DNA from: an uncultured Draconibacterium sp.
GTDB lineage: Bacteria; Bacteroidota; Bacteroidia; Bacteroidales; Prolixibacteraceae
Direction: 5' to 3'
Assembly: GCA_947492175.1 (NCBI GenBank)
Contig: CANLMQ010000017.1
Location: 62,001-126,000 of the forward strand
DNA: 64,000 nt
Part shown: piece by piece, positions 53,968 to 62,126 of the stretch
Position numbering within the stretch: the stretch's first letter is position 1
Layout of the letters: each line of letters starts with the position of its first letter
The notes under the pieces: generated by a model
What the model saw: the letters and a program-made list of their open reading frames with translations, nothing else
Told to the model about the DNA's origin: nothing
The model's database searches: none
Translations under genes and position numbers: made by a program

Positions 53968-55467
53968 TTAGTTACTCATTTTATCAATAGTAATCTGCAT
54001 AAGCGGATTGTCATCGCAAAGCACTGCCTTAACCGCTTTTTTCATTCCCACCTGTGTAATTAAAAACAGGTAATGACTTACGGTAATGGTAAGATTTGGA
54101 ATATCATTTAAGTTTTGTTTCCATACCTTATCAAGGCTTAACACTTTTTCGCATAGCTGATAAACAGATATCGGGCGTCCGTCGCATTCGGCCCATGCTT
54201 CTTTGTAAAAATCCTTTATCCATTCATCATCCTGAACGCTGTATTCCACACCGTTTGCTTCTCCTTTAAAATAGGCAATCATAGCTGCCAACGAAAATAC
54301 CAGTTTTTGCGGTAACATGTTGTGTTTTTCGTTAAAGTTAAGCAACGACGGCAAGTTGCGCGTTTCCCATTTCGACATGGCGTTTAACGCAATACTTTGC
54401 CACTGGTGACGAATAAACGGATTGGCAAAACGTTCAAGAATTTTGTTGGCAAATTTCTTTAGCTCTTTTTCGGTACCATCGAGTACGGTTAATACTTCGT
54501 CGTACACCAGCTCCTTCATAAAATTACCCACCTCAAGGTTTTCGTAGGCCTCGCGTACCGTTTCAATTCCGCTAAGATAACTTACGGCGTAACTTCCGGT
54601 ATGACATCCGTTCAGCACCTGTACTTTTTGTTCCCTGAAACGTTTCATGTCTTTTACAAATTTCACTTCAAGCCCGGCTTTTTCGGCCGGAAACTCTTCT
54701 TTCACCCAATCGGGGGCTTCAATTACCCATAAATGGAAATATTCTCCTACCACAACCAGGTTATCTTCGTATCCGAGCTGTTCCTGAATTTCGTTAATTT
54801 CGTCGCGAGGAAATCCCGGAACAATCCTGTCGACAAGGGTGCTGCAAAAACAACAGGCCTCGTTTACCCAATTGATAAATCCTTCCTCAAGCTGCCATTC
54901 TTCAGCATGCTGAAGTACATACTTTTTCAACATATCGCCATTACGGTCGATTAGCTCGCAGGCAAAAAAGATCAGTCCTTTTGATTTATCGCCATCGAAT
55001 GCTTTGTAACGTGTGTAAAGCAAAGCAGCCACTTTGCCCGGGAAAGAGTTTTGCGGTTGCATATCAAGCGAATCGGTTTCGTCCCAGCTAATTCCTGCTT
55101 CGGTAGTATTTGAAAAAACAAAACGCAGGTCGGGATTCACAATCGTTTCCATGTACGACTCAAACTCGCTGTACGGATTAATGCCTTTATTTATGCAATC
55201 TACCAACGAGAATTCGGTAACCGGTTTCCCGTCTTTAATCCCTTTTAGGTAAACGTGAAACAGCCCGTCCTGATCGTTTAACATATCTATCATACCATTG
55301 GGAAGGGGTTGTACCACATCGACACCGGCATTAAACCCGATCTCTTTATTCATTCGGGTTACAATCCAGTCGGTAAAAGCACGTAAAAAATTTCCTTCTC
55401 CAAACTGCAGTATCCGGGTTGGGTAACTTACAGCATCCGTTGCATTTGTTCGATTCAGTTTCAACAT
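53968..55467 (-). CDS. uxaB: Tagaturonate reductase (mannitol dehydrogenase family)
   Basis: NADH-dependent reduction of D-tagaturonate to D-altronate. I set the start at 55467 (MLKLNRTNATDAVSYPTRIL); the frame goes 14 codons further upstream. The 499-residue protein begins with the dinucleotide-binding block ILQFGEGNFLRAFTDWIV and has VDRIVPGFPRDE, KMQVLNGCHTG-like QVLNGCHTGSYAVSYLSG and the C-terminal helical domain. Adjacent uxaA makes the assignment to UxaB (not mannitol dehydrogenase) likely. UxaC and the KDG kinase/aldolase are not in the window. Confidence 0.92.
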   Translation of the reverse strand: MLKLNRTNATDAVSYPTRILQFGEGNFLRAFTDWIVTRMNKEIGFNAGVDVVQPLPNGMIDMLNDQDGLFHVYLKGIKDGKPVTEFSLVDCINKGINPYSEFESYMETIVNPDLRFVFSNTTEAGISWDETDSLDMQPQNSFPGKVAALLYTRYKAFDGDKSKGLIFFACELIDRNGDMLKKYVLQHAEEWQLEEGFINWVNEACCFCSTLVDRIVPGFPRDEINEIQEQLGYEDNLVVVGEYFHLWVIEAPDWVKEEFPAEKAGLEVKFVKDMKRFREQKVQVLNGCHTGSYAVSYLSGIETVREAYENLEVGNFMKELVYDEVLTVLDGTEKELKKFANKILERFANPFIRHQWQSIALNAMSKWETRNLPSLLNFNEKHNMLPQKLVFSLAAMIAYFKGEANGVEYSVQDDEWIKDFYKEAWAECDGRPISVYQLCEKVLSLDKVWKQNLNDIPNLTITVSHYLFLITQVGMKKAVKAVLCDDNPLMQITIDKMSN

Positions 55468-55868
55468 AATAGTCCGAAGTTTATTTGTTGCTCTTACAAA
55501 AAAGAGCACCGTTTAATTTTATTTATACCAATAATTTGAGCCGGCAAATATATAGTTTAAAACTTCCGTTTGCGTTAACGGTATTTTAATCATCGAAGTA
55601 TCAGCGTACGAAAAAGAAACAATTATTTGTATTAAACACAGTTTTTCAGCGGGTTACATTTTCTGTTTTAACAGATAAAAAAGAAAAATTATTTTCTGCC
55701 GGGTTAAGCCAATGTTAACTGACATGCAGTAAGTTATGCGATTTGTCAATTCTCCCGTGTACCCACACGGTTTTTCCGCTTCTATCGGGAAAAGAATGAG
55801 ACGTTAAAGTTCCAATATATTGAAGGTTTAGATCAACATGCAATTTTATGGCAGGCACAAATGAGGAA
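55468..55868. other. Upstream region of uxaB
   Basis: About 400 nt without a gene. It must contain the uxaBA promoter. No obvious operator or riboswitch was seen; AAAAAGAAAA-type runs near 55677 are the only noticeable feature. Confidence 0.4.
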
Positions 55869-56351
55869 GCTAACTCTGTGAGAGATAAAGCTAAGTTGAA
55901 GTGACAATTGGCTGGCTAAAAACAAGAAAATTCTAACTTAAAATGAGAACAGGCTAACAAAAATCGAGAATTTTTTCACTTAAAACGAGAACGAGCTGGC
56001 AAAAAGTGAGAACAGGCTCGTTTAAAACGAGGAAAAGCTAACAAAAAGCTCAAACGGGCTGGCTTTTAATCCCATTAGTTAAGCTCAGAGCCAGCTTAGT
56101 GGAGCAAAATACCCCGATATTTTGAGCTCTGAGCTCAAATAACCGGGTAATTTGCTCAAAATGTTGAGCAAAAAGCAAGAATAGTTAAGAAAAAAGCCGG
56201 GAAACCGAAGCTCGGAGCTAAATAAACCGGAGTCCGGAGCTAAAACAGGCTGGCAATTTGCCCGGATGGTTGAGCAAAAAATACAAAGGGGCTGGTAAAA
56301 AACCGGGATTACGAGGCTTTACGCTCAAATTACGGCAAATACAAACACAGT
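55869..56351. repeat. Degenerate tandem array, period exactly 21 bp, about 23 units
   Basis: Units start at 55869 and every 21 nt after. GCTRRC-type openings occur at 55869 (GCTAAC), 55890 (GCTAAG), 55911 (GCTGGC), 55932 (TCTAAC), 55953 (GCTAAC), 55995 (GCTGGC), 56016 (GCTCGT), 56037 (GCTAAC) and 56058 (GCTGGC). Early units follow the pattern GCTRRC, then TTAAAA or AAAAA, then CGAGAAC, with TTAAAA alternating with AAAAA to give a 42-bp superperiod. From 56100 on, the units drift to TTGAGCAAAAA and GCTGGTAAAAAACCGGGAT but keep the 21-bp phase. Alternate minus-strand units in the first part carry a TAA, so it is not coding. Confidence 0.85.
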
Positions 56352-56370
56352 TACGGTTTAAAACGGAATT

Positions 56371-56475
56371 ATGTTTATATTTAAAGCACTAAAAACCAAA
56401 ACCGTTGAATATACACCCGAAAATAAAGCCCAAACAAAACAACTTAAAAAACGATTGGATGAACTACTTGAATAA
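56371..56475 (+). CDS. Possible small protein (34 aa)
   Basis: ATG at 56371 opens 34 codons ending in LKKRLDELLE, after MFIFKALKTKTVEYTPEN. The second half is a plausible amphipathic helix, and codon use resembles its surroundings. It starts 20 nt after the 21-bp array. Too short to assign; may be a real conserved small protein or chance. Confidence 0.4.
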   Translation: MFIFKALKTKTVEYTPENKAQTKQLKKRLDELLE

Positions 56476-56554
56476 AAACTACATTTACACTCCCATATAA
56501 GGGGAATAAAACAATAACCAATAGAGATATAAACGAATGTTTAGGGTTCCACAA

Positions 56555-57148
56555 CCGTTATGGGCAAGTGTGAAAAAGCAACCATTTTTAAAATTTAACA
56601 TCTTATTATCAGACAGATGTAAAACTTAAAAATTGCACAATGAAAACGATTAATACACTAACAATTTGTCTTAGCTCTTTAATACTGCTAAGCGTTTTAA
56701 CTTCTTGTGAGGACAAAGACGAACCAAATTATGAATCTTTTTTAATCCAAGTTGACAGTATTCAGGTTTCCGACAATATCACAATTAACGAATCTTTTGA
56801 TATTAGACTTTATGGAACGATTGGAACCAATGGGTGCTACCAATTTTCGCAATTTGAGACAGAAAAACAAGGGAATAATATAGTAATTAAAGCGTGGGGC
56901 AAATTTGACAAAAACTCAAATATTTGTCCGACAGTAATGGTGTACCTTGACAATGAAAAATTAAGTTATCAATTCGATGAGAAAGGAACTTATACAATTA
57001 AGGTAATACAACCAGACAATGATTTTTTAGAGAAGCAAATCTCAGTTGAATAAAAAATGAAACACCAGCCCATAACAAAGTACATATTGCATAGCGGGGT
57101 TTGGCGGTGTGCCAACTGCGGCTCTCGCATCATGTACAAACCGTTAAC
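56555..57148 (+). mobile_element. Cassette-like segment with attC-like repeat B
   Basis: CCGTTATGGGC at 56555-56565 begins the segment; its reverse complement GCCCATAAC stands at 57068-57076 after the single gene, and CCGTTAAC ends it at 57141-57148. The part 57068-57148 forms an attC-like imperfect hairpin: GTACAT at 57080-57085 pairs with ATGTAC at 57132-57137, with a central TTGGC-GGTGT-GCCAA loop. The core matches repeat A on the minus strand at 24557-24610. No integron integrase is present in the window; the tyrosine recombinase at 10715 is of a different type. Confidence 0.55.
56640..57053 (+). CDS. Orphan lipoprotein in a cassette-like segment
   Basis: Protein of 137 residues with a lipoprotein signal (LSSLILLSVLTSCEDKDE, lipid on the Cys at about 24). 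The mature part appears to be a small beta-sandwich (SFDIRLYGTIGTNGCYQFSQ, NNIVIKAWGKFDKNSNICPT, GTYTIKVIQPDNDF) with a pair of Cys that may form a disulfide. It has no operon partner and lies between inverted GTTATGGGC/GCCCATAAC boundaries. Function unknown. Confidence 0.75.
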   Translation: MKTINTLTICLSSLILLSVLTSCEDKDEPNYESFLIQVDSIQVSDNITINESFDIRLYGTIGTNGCYQFSQFETEKQGNNIVIKAWGKFDKNSNICPTVMVYLDNEKLSYQFDEKGTYTIKVIQPDNDFLEKQISVE

Positions 57149-57273
57149 AAAACTAAATAAAAATCACCCCCCACCGATTATCATTATTACAAACCGTAAA
57201 CATGTGTATATTGCGAAACATTTTAGAGTCAACCCTGTTGTTATTTACAATCAGTTGAGTGAGTTAAGAGCGA

Positions 57274-58542
57274 ATGAGAGCGAGTATAGTTTTATTGATT
57301 CCCCTGTTATTATTTATGTTTCTGGTAGATTTTTATACCTACCGTGGCATAAAACCACTGCTTGCTAAAATAAAATACCGATTGGCAAAACATTCTTTAA
57401 CCGTTTTGTTTTGGGGAATTTCAGTCGTTATTTTTGCAGCTTTTATCTTATTCTTTTTTGGAATCAAACATGTAAAACAATCGGAAGCCTACATTTTTGC
57501 AAGCTACCTGGTAGCAGGTTTTGCGCTGTTTTATATCCCCAAATTTGTATTTATACTTTTCGTCTTAATCAGGGACATTGAGGTGGCGATGGTAAAAACC
57601 ATTAAATGGTTTAAAGAGAGAAGAAAAAAGAGTGTACCACAATTCAATTCGAAGAGAAAAATGGAGAGATCCGAATTTTTGTATCAGATGGGATTGTTTC
57701 TGGCAGCAATTCCGTTTGCATCGATCCTGTACGGGGTAACCCGCGGAAAATTCAATTACAGAATTATGCGTGAACGAATCCGTTTCGATCACCTGCCAAA
57801 ATCGTTTAAAGGATTAAAAATTGTTCAGATATCCGACATGCATCTGGGTAGCTTTAATAAAAAGTTCGACCAGATAGCCAAGGCTGTTGAACTTATAAAT
57901 GAACAAGAACCCGACCTGATACTTTTTACCGGCGATTTAGTGAATAACTTTGCCGAAGAAACAGATGGCTGGGCTCCGGTGCTTGATAAAATGAAAGCCA
58001 AAATCGGGAAATATTCGGTTTTGGGCAATCACGATTATGGAGACTATTCTGAGTGGAAGTCAGCGGCCGAAAAAGAAAAAAACCTGGAAGCCATTAAAAA
58101 ATTCCATAAAAAAATGGGCTTCCGTTTGTTGTTAAACGAATCGGAAACATTCGGCATTAACGGAGAAGAAATTGCCCTGGTAGGCGTTGAAAACTGGGGG
58201 AAACCACCGTTTCCGCAACACGGCGATTTGAAAAAAGCCTGCGCCAATACCAATCAGCAGCCCTTCAGAATACTGATGAGTCACGATCCTTCGCACTGGG
58301 ATGCCGAGGTACTTACATCTACCACCATTGATCTTACTTTTGCCGGACATACACACGGTATGCAGTTTGGTATTGAACGTGCCGGGATAAAATGGAGCCC
58401 CATACAATACAAGTATCCGCGTTGGGGCGGACTATACCGCGAAGGAGACCAATATTTATACGTAAACCGTGGGTTTGGCTATATCGGATTTCCTGGCAGA
58501 ATTGGTATGCCTCCCGAAATTACAGTGGTAGAACTGGTTTAA
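57274..58542 (+). CDS. Membrane-bound metallophosphoesterase
   Basis: Protein of 422 residues. The first 150 residues contain about four membrane segments (LLIPLLLFMFLVDFYTYRG, LFWGISVVIFAAFILFFFG, FIFVL-type KFVFILFVLIRD and YQMGLFLAAIPFASILYGV). A calcineurin-like phosphoesterase domain follows with the metal motifs VQISDMHLGSF, LFTGDLVNN, LGNHDYGDY, MSHDPSHW and FAGHTHGMQFG, all complete. Similar proteins hydrolyse lipid or nucleotide phosphates such as UDP-diacylglucosamine; the substrate here is unknown. Confidence 0.92.
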   Translation: MRASIVLLIPLLLFMFLVDFYTYRGIKPLLAKIKYRLAKHSLTVLFWGISVVIFAAFILFFFGIKHVKQSEAYIFASYLVAGFALFYIPKFVFILFVLIRDIEVAMVKTIKWFKERRKKSVPQFNSKRKMERSEFLYQMGLFLAAIPFASILYGVTRGKFNYRIMRERIRFDHLPKSFKGLKIVQISDMHLGSFNKKFDQIAKAVELINEQEPDLILFTGDLVNNFAEETDGWAPVLDKMKAKIGKYSVLGNHDYGDYSEWKSAAEKEKNLEAIKKFHKKMGFRLLLNESETFGINGEEIALVGVENWGKPPFPQHGDLKKACANTNQQPFRILMSHDPSHWDAEVLTSTTIDLTFAGHTHGMQFGIERAGIKWSPIQYKYPRWGGLYREGDQYLYVNRGFGYIGFPGRIGMPPEITVVELV

Positions 58543-58627
58543 AAGAAGCTTATATCAAACAATATTAAAAAGTTCCTGTTAATCTGTTTTACACCTTATT
58601 AGAGCTTTGTTAAAACAGTAATGAATC

Positions 58628-59815
58628 ATGCCTGCAATTCTGAATAAGAAAGAGCAAATGGAATACCGGCGTTTTGGGAAAACCGAAAAAAACCTGAGTA
58701 CTGTAACTTTGGGAGGAATGCGTTTTAAACACGGTCAGGAGTCGCCCAGAGATAAAATTCCACAGGAAACACTGGAGCACTGTTTAAATGCGGTGCAGAT
58801 GGCATTCGATGCCGGAATCAATCACATTGAAACCGCATGGGGCTACGGAAAAAGCGAAACGGTTTATGGTAAAGTTTTAAATGAAGAACTTGCGGTACCA
58901 CGCGCTTCTTATCATTTAATGACCAAAGGCAATGCACTCACTGCTGCCGACATGTACAAAATGGTGGAAAACCAGCTTCGTTTATTACAAACCGATTACC
59001 TCGATTTTTATGGTTGGCATGGCATAAACAATGAGGATCTGTTGGTACAAAGCTGCAAAACAGGTGGCCCGGTTGAAGCCCTTCATAAGTTAAAAGAACA
59101 GGGAGTAATTAAACACGTGGGTTTTAGTACTCATGCACCGCTCGAAACCATTGTTAATACAATTGAAACCGGCCTTTTTGAGTTTGTAAACCTGCATTAC
59201 TATTATTTCGACCAGCATAATTTACCAGCAGTAAAAGCCGCGCAAAAAAAAGACATGGGTGTTTTTATTATCTCGCCCAACGACAAGGGAGGTCAGCTTT
59301 TTAAAGCACCCGAAAAGGTGCGAAACGCAACGGCACCATTTACTCCTATTCAGTGGAATGCCCGCTTTTGTTTGCAAAACTCTGCCATACATACTTTGTC
59401 GTTTGGAATTACCGAACCCGAACATTTTGAAGAAATGAAAGGTATTTTTACTTCAAAAGATTTGAGCCGCGAAAGGGTTAATGCGATTAAACAAAAACTG
59501 GATAGTTTTATAAACGACGATCCTTATGCAAACTACGACGGATACGAAATGCAAAATGATCCGTCGGGCATAAACATTCCCCAGTTATTACGTTTACGAA
59601 AGCTTTGGAAATGCTATAACATGAAAGATTATGCCCGGTACCGCTACAAAATTTTTGAGCAAAAAGGACACTGGTTCCCGGGAGTTTATGCTTTTGATTC
59701 GAACATCGCAAAAATCGATTCAACAAAAATACCAAAGGAAATCCCTTTGAAAAAAATGCTGGCCGAGGCTCATAAAGAATTCTATGTGCCTGAATTTAAA
59801 TTGGTAAAAAAATAA
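58628..59815 (+). CDS. Aldo/keto reductase family protein
   Basis: TIM-barrel oxidoreductase of 395 residues; MEYRRFGKTEKNLSTVTLGG from the ATG at 58661 is the usual family start, so the first 11 residues may be untranslated. The barrel covers about 12-280 (HIETAWGYGKSETVYGKVL with the catalytic Asp/Tyr-equivalent region, and LQTDYLDFYGWHGIN). Related proteins often have a C-terminal ferredoxin motif CxxCxxC; here only single Cys (WKCYNM) are present, so no Fe-S cluster is expected. A NIPSNAP gene follows after 41 nt. Confidence 0.85.
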   Translation: MPAILNKKEQMEYRRFGKTEKNLSTVTLGGMRFKHGQESPRDKIPQETLEHCLNAVQMAFDAGINHIETAWGYGKSETVYGKVLNEELAVPRASYHLMTKGNALTAADMYKMVENQLRLLQTDYLDFYGWHGINNEDLLVQSCKTGGPVEALHKLKEQGVIKHVGFSTHAPLETIVNTIETGLFEFVNLHYYYFDQHNLPAVKAAQKKDMGVFIISPNDKGGQLFKAPEKVRNATAPFTPIQWNARFCLQNSAIHTLSFGITEPEHFEEMKGIFTSKDLSRERVNAIKQKLDSFINDDPYANYDGYEMQNDPSGINIPQLLRLRKLWKCYNMKDYARYRYKIFEQKGHWFPGVYAFDSNIAKIDSTKIPKEIPLKKMLAEAHKEFYVPEFKLVKK

Positions 59816-59856
59816 TATCTTTCTGAAATTATATACCAATCCAAAAACCAACTATT

Positions 59857-60633
59857 ATGACTTCAAAAAAATCACTTTTCGGAATCGTATTTCTGGTTGT
59901 ATTTCTTTGTTCGCTCACACTGACCGCCCGCGATTATTACCAGATTAAAGTTTATACCATAAAAGACCACGCGCAGGAAACAAGTATTGATAAATACCTG
60001 GAAGATGCGTACCTGCCTGCTTTGCACAAGGCCGGGATTAAAAAGGTAGGTGTTTTTAAACCCATTACCGATAATCCGGCTGCTGGCACAAAAATATTTG
60101 TTTTTATTCCGTTAAAAGAGCTGAACCAGATTGAGCAATTGGAGGAAAAACTGCAAAAGGATAAAAGTTATCAGGCTGCCGGAGCGGAATATATTAATGC
60201 GAAACACGATAATCCGCCCTACGAACGAATTGAATCGATATTGTTAAAAGCCTTTGCCGATATGCCTGAGTTTTTTGTTCCCAAATACGATACGCCAAAA
60301 TCAGAACAAATATTTGAATTAAGAAGTTACCAGGGAGCCACCGAAAAAATCTGGCGCAAAAAAGTAGAAATGTTTAACGAAGGTGGCGAAATTGATATTT
60401 TCAGAAAAGTAGGCTCAAACGCTGTTTTTTATGGCGAAGTACTTTCCGGATCGGCCATGCCTAACCTTATGTATATGACCTCTTATTCCGATATGGAATC
60501 AAACAAAGCCCACTGGGATGCATTTCGCCAACACCCTGACTGGCTAATTCTTAAAGAAAAAGAAGAATACAAAAATACCGTTTCGCACATTGATAAATGG
60601 CTGTGTCACCCAACCGAATATTCCGATATATAA
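59857..60633 (+). CDS. Exported NIPSNAP-domain protein
   Basis: Protein of 258 residues with a signal peptide (GIVFLVVFLCSLTLTA) and two NIPSNAP-like ferredoxin folds: residues about 24-125 (DYYQIKVYTIKDHAQETSID) and about 148-255 (QIFELRSYQGATEKIWRKKV, LMYMTSYSDMESNKAHWDAF). NIPSNAP proteins are common in Planctomycetes and Bacteroidota with unclear biochemical function. The gene follows the aldo/keto reductase gene and may act with it in sugar-related metabolism; this is inferred. Confidence 0.88.
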   Translation: MTSKKSLFGIVFLVVFLCSLTLTARDYYQIKVYTIKDHAQETSIDKYLEDAYLPALHKAGIKKVGVFKPITDNPAAGTKIFVFIPLKELNQIEQLEEKLQKDKSYQAAGAEYINAKHDNPPYERIESILLKAFADMPEFFVPKYDTPKSEQIFELRSYQGATEKIWRKKVEMFNEGGEIDIFRKVGSNAVFYGEVLSGSAMPNLMYMTSYSDMESNKAHWDAFRQHPDWLILKEKEEYKNTVSHIDKWLCHPTEYSDI

Positions 60634-60717
60634 TCACTAATGTTGCCGTTAAATGTTTCTGTCAGCTTTGCTTTTTTGTTAAAGAATTTCAATTTCGTCT
60701 GCAACCTTACCTGTGCA

Positions 60718-60748
60718 TTTGTTGTTATTTGAAATAATTCTACTTTTG
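60718..60748 (+). promoter_or_regulatory. Promoter at 60718-60748, possibly leaderless
   Basis: TTTG at 60718-60721 and TACTTTTG at 60741-60748 are 19 nt apart, a full consensus match. The ATG of the following hydrolase gene starts 4 nt after the -7 element, so transcription would begin at or next to the start codon. Confidence 0.6.
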
Positions 60749-60752
60749 CAAC

Positions 60753-61532
60753 ATGTTATATCATAAAACATTTCTACATAAAACATCTGACACCTGGGTT
60801 GTATTTATACACGGCGCAGGCGGTAGCAATGTTGTATGGTTTAAACAACTTCGCGATTTCAAAAAACATTACAATGTTCTTTTAGTGGATTTACGCGGCC
60901 ACGGAAAATCGAAAAAAGAATATACCAAGGAAGAAATTTACAAGTTCGATGAGATAGCTCTTGATGTTATCCACACCATGGATCATCTTCAGATCAGGAA
61001 AGCACATTTTGTTGGAATTTCGCTGGGTTGTATTGTAATACGTGCCATGGACAAGCTTGCTCCGGGGCGTGCCGAATCGATAATACTTGGAGGTGCAGTT
61101 ATTCAGTTTAATGCAAGAATGAAGGCCCTGGTTGCAACAGCAAAATTATTGCAAACCATTCTTCCGTACATGTGGCTGTATAAAATAAATGCATGGATTC
61201 TGATTCCTTACAAAAAAGACGTGGCCTCCAGAAATTTATTTGTCAGGGAAGCCATTCGGTTAGGCGAACGTGAGTTTAAAAAGTGGTTGCGCATGTCAAC
61301 CGAAATAAAAGACAGTCTGCAGGAATTCTTAAAACAAGAGGCATCGGCTCCTGTACTTTACCTGATGGGAGATCGCGACCATATGTTTTTACCCATGGTA
61401 TCGAACCTGGTAAAAAAACATTTTAACTCGAAACTGGAAGTGATCGACAACAGTGGCCATGTATGTAATATCGATCAACCCGAAGCTTTTAACGAACGTT
61501 GTATTCAGTTTATTAAGAGCATTTCAGGTTAG
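60753..61532 (+). CDS. Alpha/beta-fold hydrolase
   Basis: Protein of 259 residues without signal peptide. Motifs: VVFIHGAGGSNVVWFKQLRD (oxyanion hole), VDLRGHGKSKKEYTKEE, nucleophile elbow GISLGCIVIRAMD with Ser at about 91, the acid residue in LYLMGDRDHMFLP, and catalytic His in IDNSGHVCNIDQP. The substrate is unknown. Single gene with its own consensus promoter. Confidence 0.9.
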   Translation: MLYHKTFLHKTSDTWVVFIHGAGGSNVVWFKQLRDFKKHYNVLLVDLRGHGKSKKEYTKEEIYKFDEIALDVIHTMDHLQIRKAHFVGISLGCIVIRAMDKLAPGRAESIILGGAVIQFNARMKALVATAKLLQTILPYMWLYKINAWILIPYKKDVASRNLFVREAIRLGEREFKKWLRMSTEIKDSLQEFLKQEASAPVLYLMGDRDHMFLPMVSNLVKKHFNSKLEVIDNSGHVCNIDQPEAFNERCIQFIKSISG

Positions 61533-61739
61533 CCATTTTTCCCTCCCCAAAAAATAAATTTACCTTTTTACAAATTTTATGCGCAAGTTTTAAATCTGTT
61601 GCGTGTCTTATCTTCAACTTCCCCCTTTATTAATTAATATAAGTAAGTTTTCTTACTGTTATTCGGTTGTGTGATTAAACTGTCGTTGGCGGTTTAAACT
61701 CGTTTGGGTATGATTTTAAAATAAAAACAGTTTACATAT

Positions 61740-62126
61740 ATGAAGTATTTACTAACCACTTTATTTTTTGTTTCTGTCCTTTTAGCAGGACAAAAGGTAG
61801 AGGCGTGCGAAATTGAATTTACCATTTTAGGAGACGAAAGTAAAAAGAGTTTTAAGGCAGGCGACGAGATCATTGTAAAGGTAGATGTTGTTTTTACGCA
61901 TCGCGTATGCCCCGAGGGAATTGAAAATACGAAATTCAAATACGAAGGAGTAAAAATTTTGGGAGCTACCAAATGGAAAGAAACTTCCAACGGGAAATTC
62001 GAACGCAAACTAAAACTTCAGGTATTGGAAGGCGACGAAAAAGAAATGATTTTAGAGGCCATACGAAAATGTGATAAAGAAGGAGGATACGCCAAGTTAA
62101 ATATAAAAAGAGCCAACATTGCCTAA
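61740..62126 (+). CDS. Small exported protein at the head of a polyferredoxin operon
   Basis: Protein of 128 residues with a signal peptide (LTTLFFVSVLLAGQKVEA) followed by an Ig-like strand-rich region (CEIEFTILGDESKKSFKAGD, IIVKVDVVFTHRVCPEGIEN). Cys residues at about 22, 58 and 109 are exported. It ends immediately before the start of the polyferredoxin gene (no gap), so the two are co-translated. Function unknown. Confidence 0.78.
   Translation: MKYLLTTLFFVSVLLAGQKVEACEIEFTILGDESKKSFKAGDEIIVKVDVVFTHRVCPEGIENTKFKYEGVKILGATKWKETSNGKFERKLKLQVLEGDEKEMILEAIRKCDKEGGYAKLNIKRANIA

Noticed and set aside
57057..57368. An open frame of 103 codons overlapping the attC-like repeat B and the start of the phosphoesterase gene.
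   Set aside because: Most of its length is the repeat itself; it overlaps the well-supported phosphoesterase gene in another frame.
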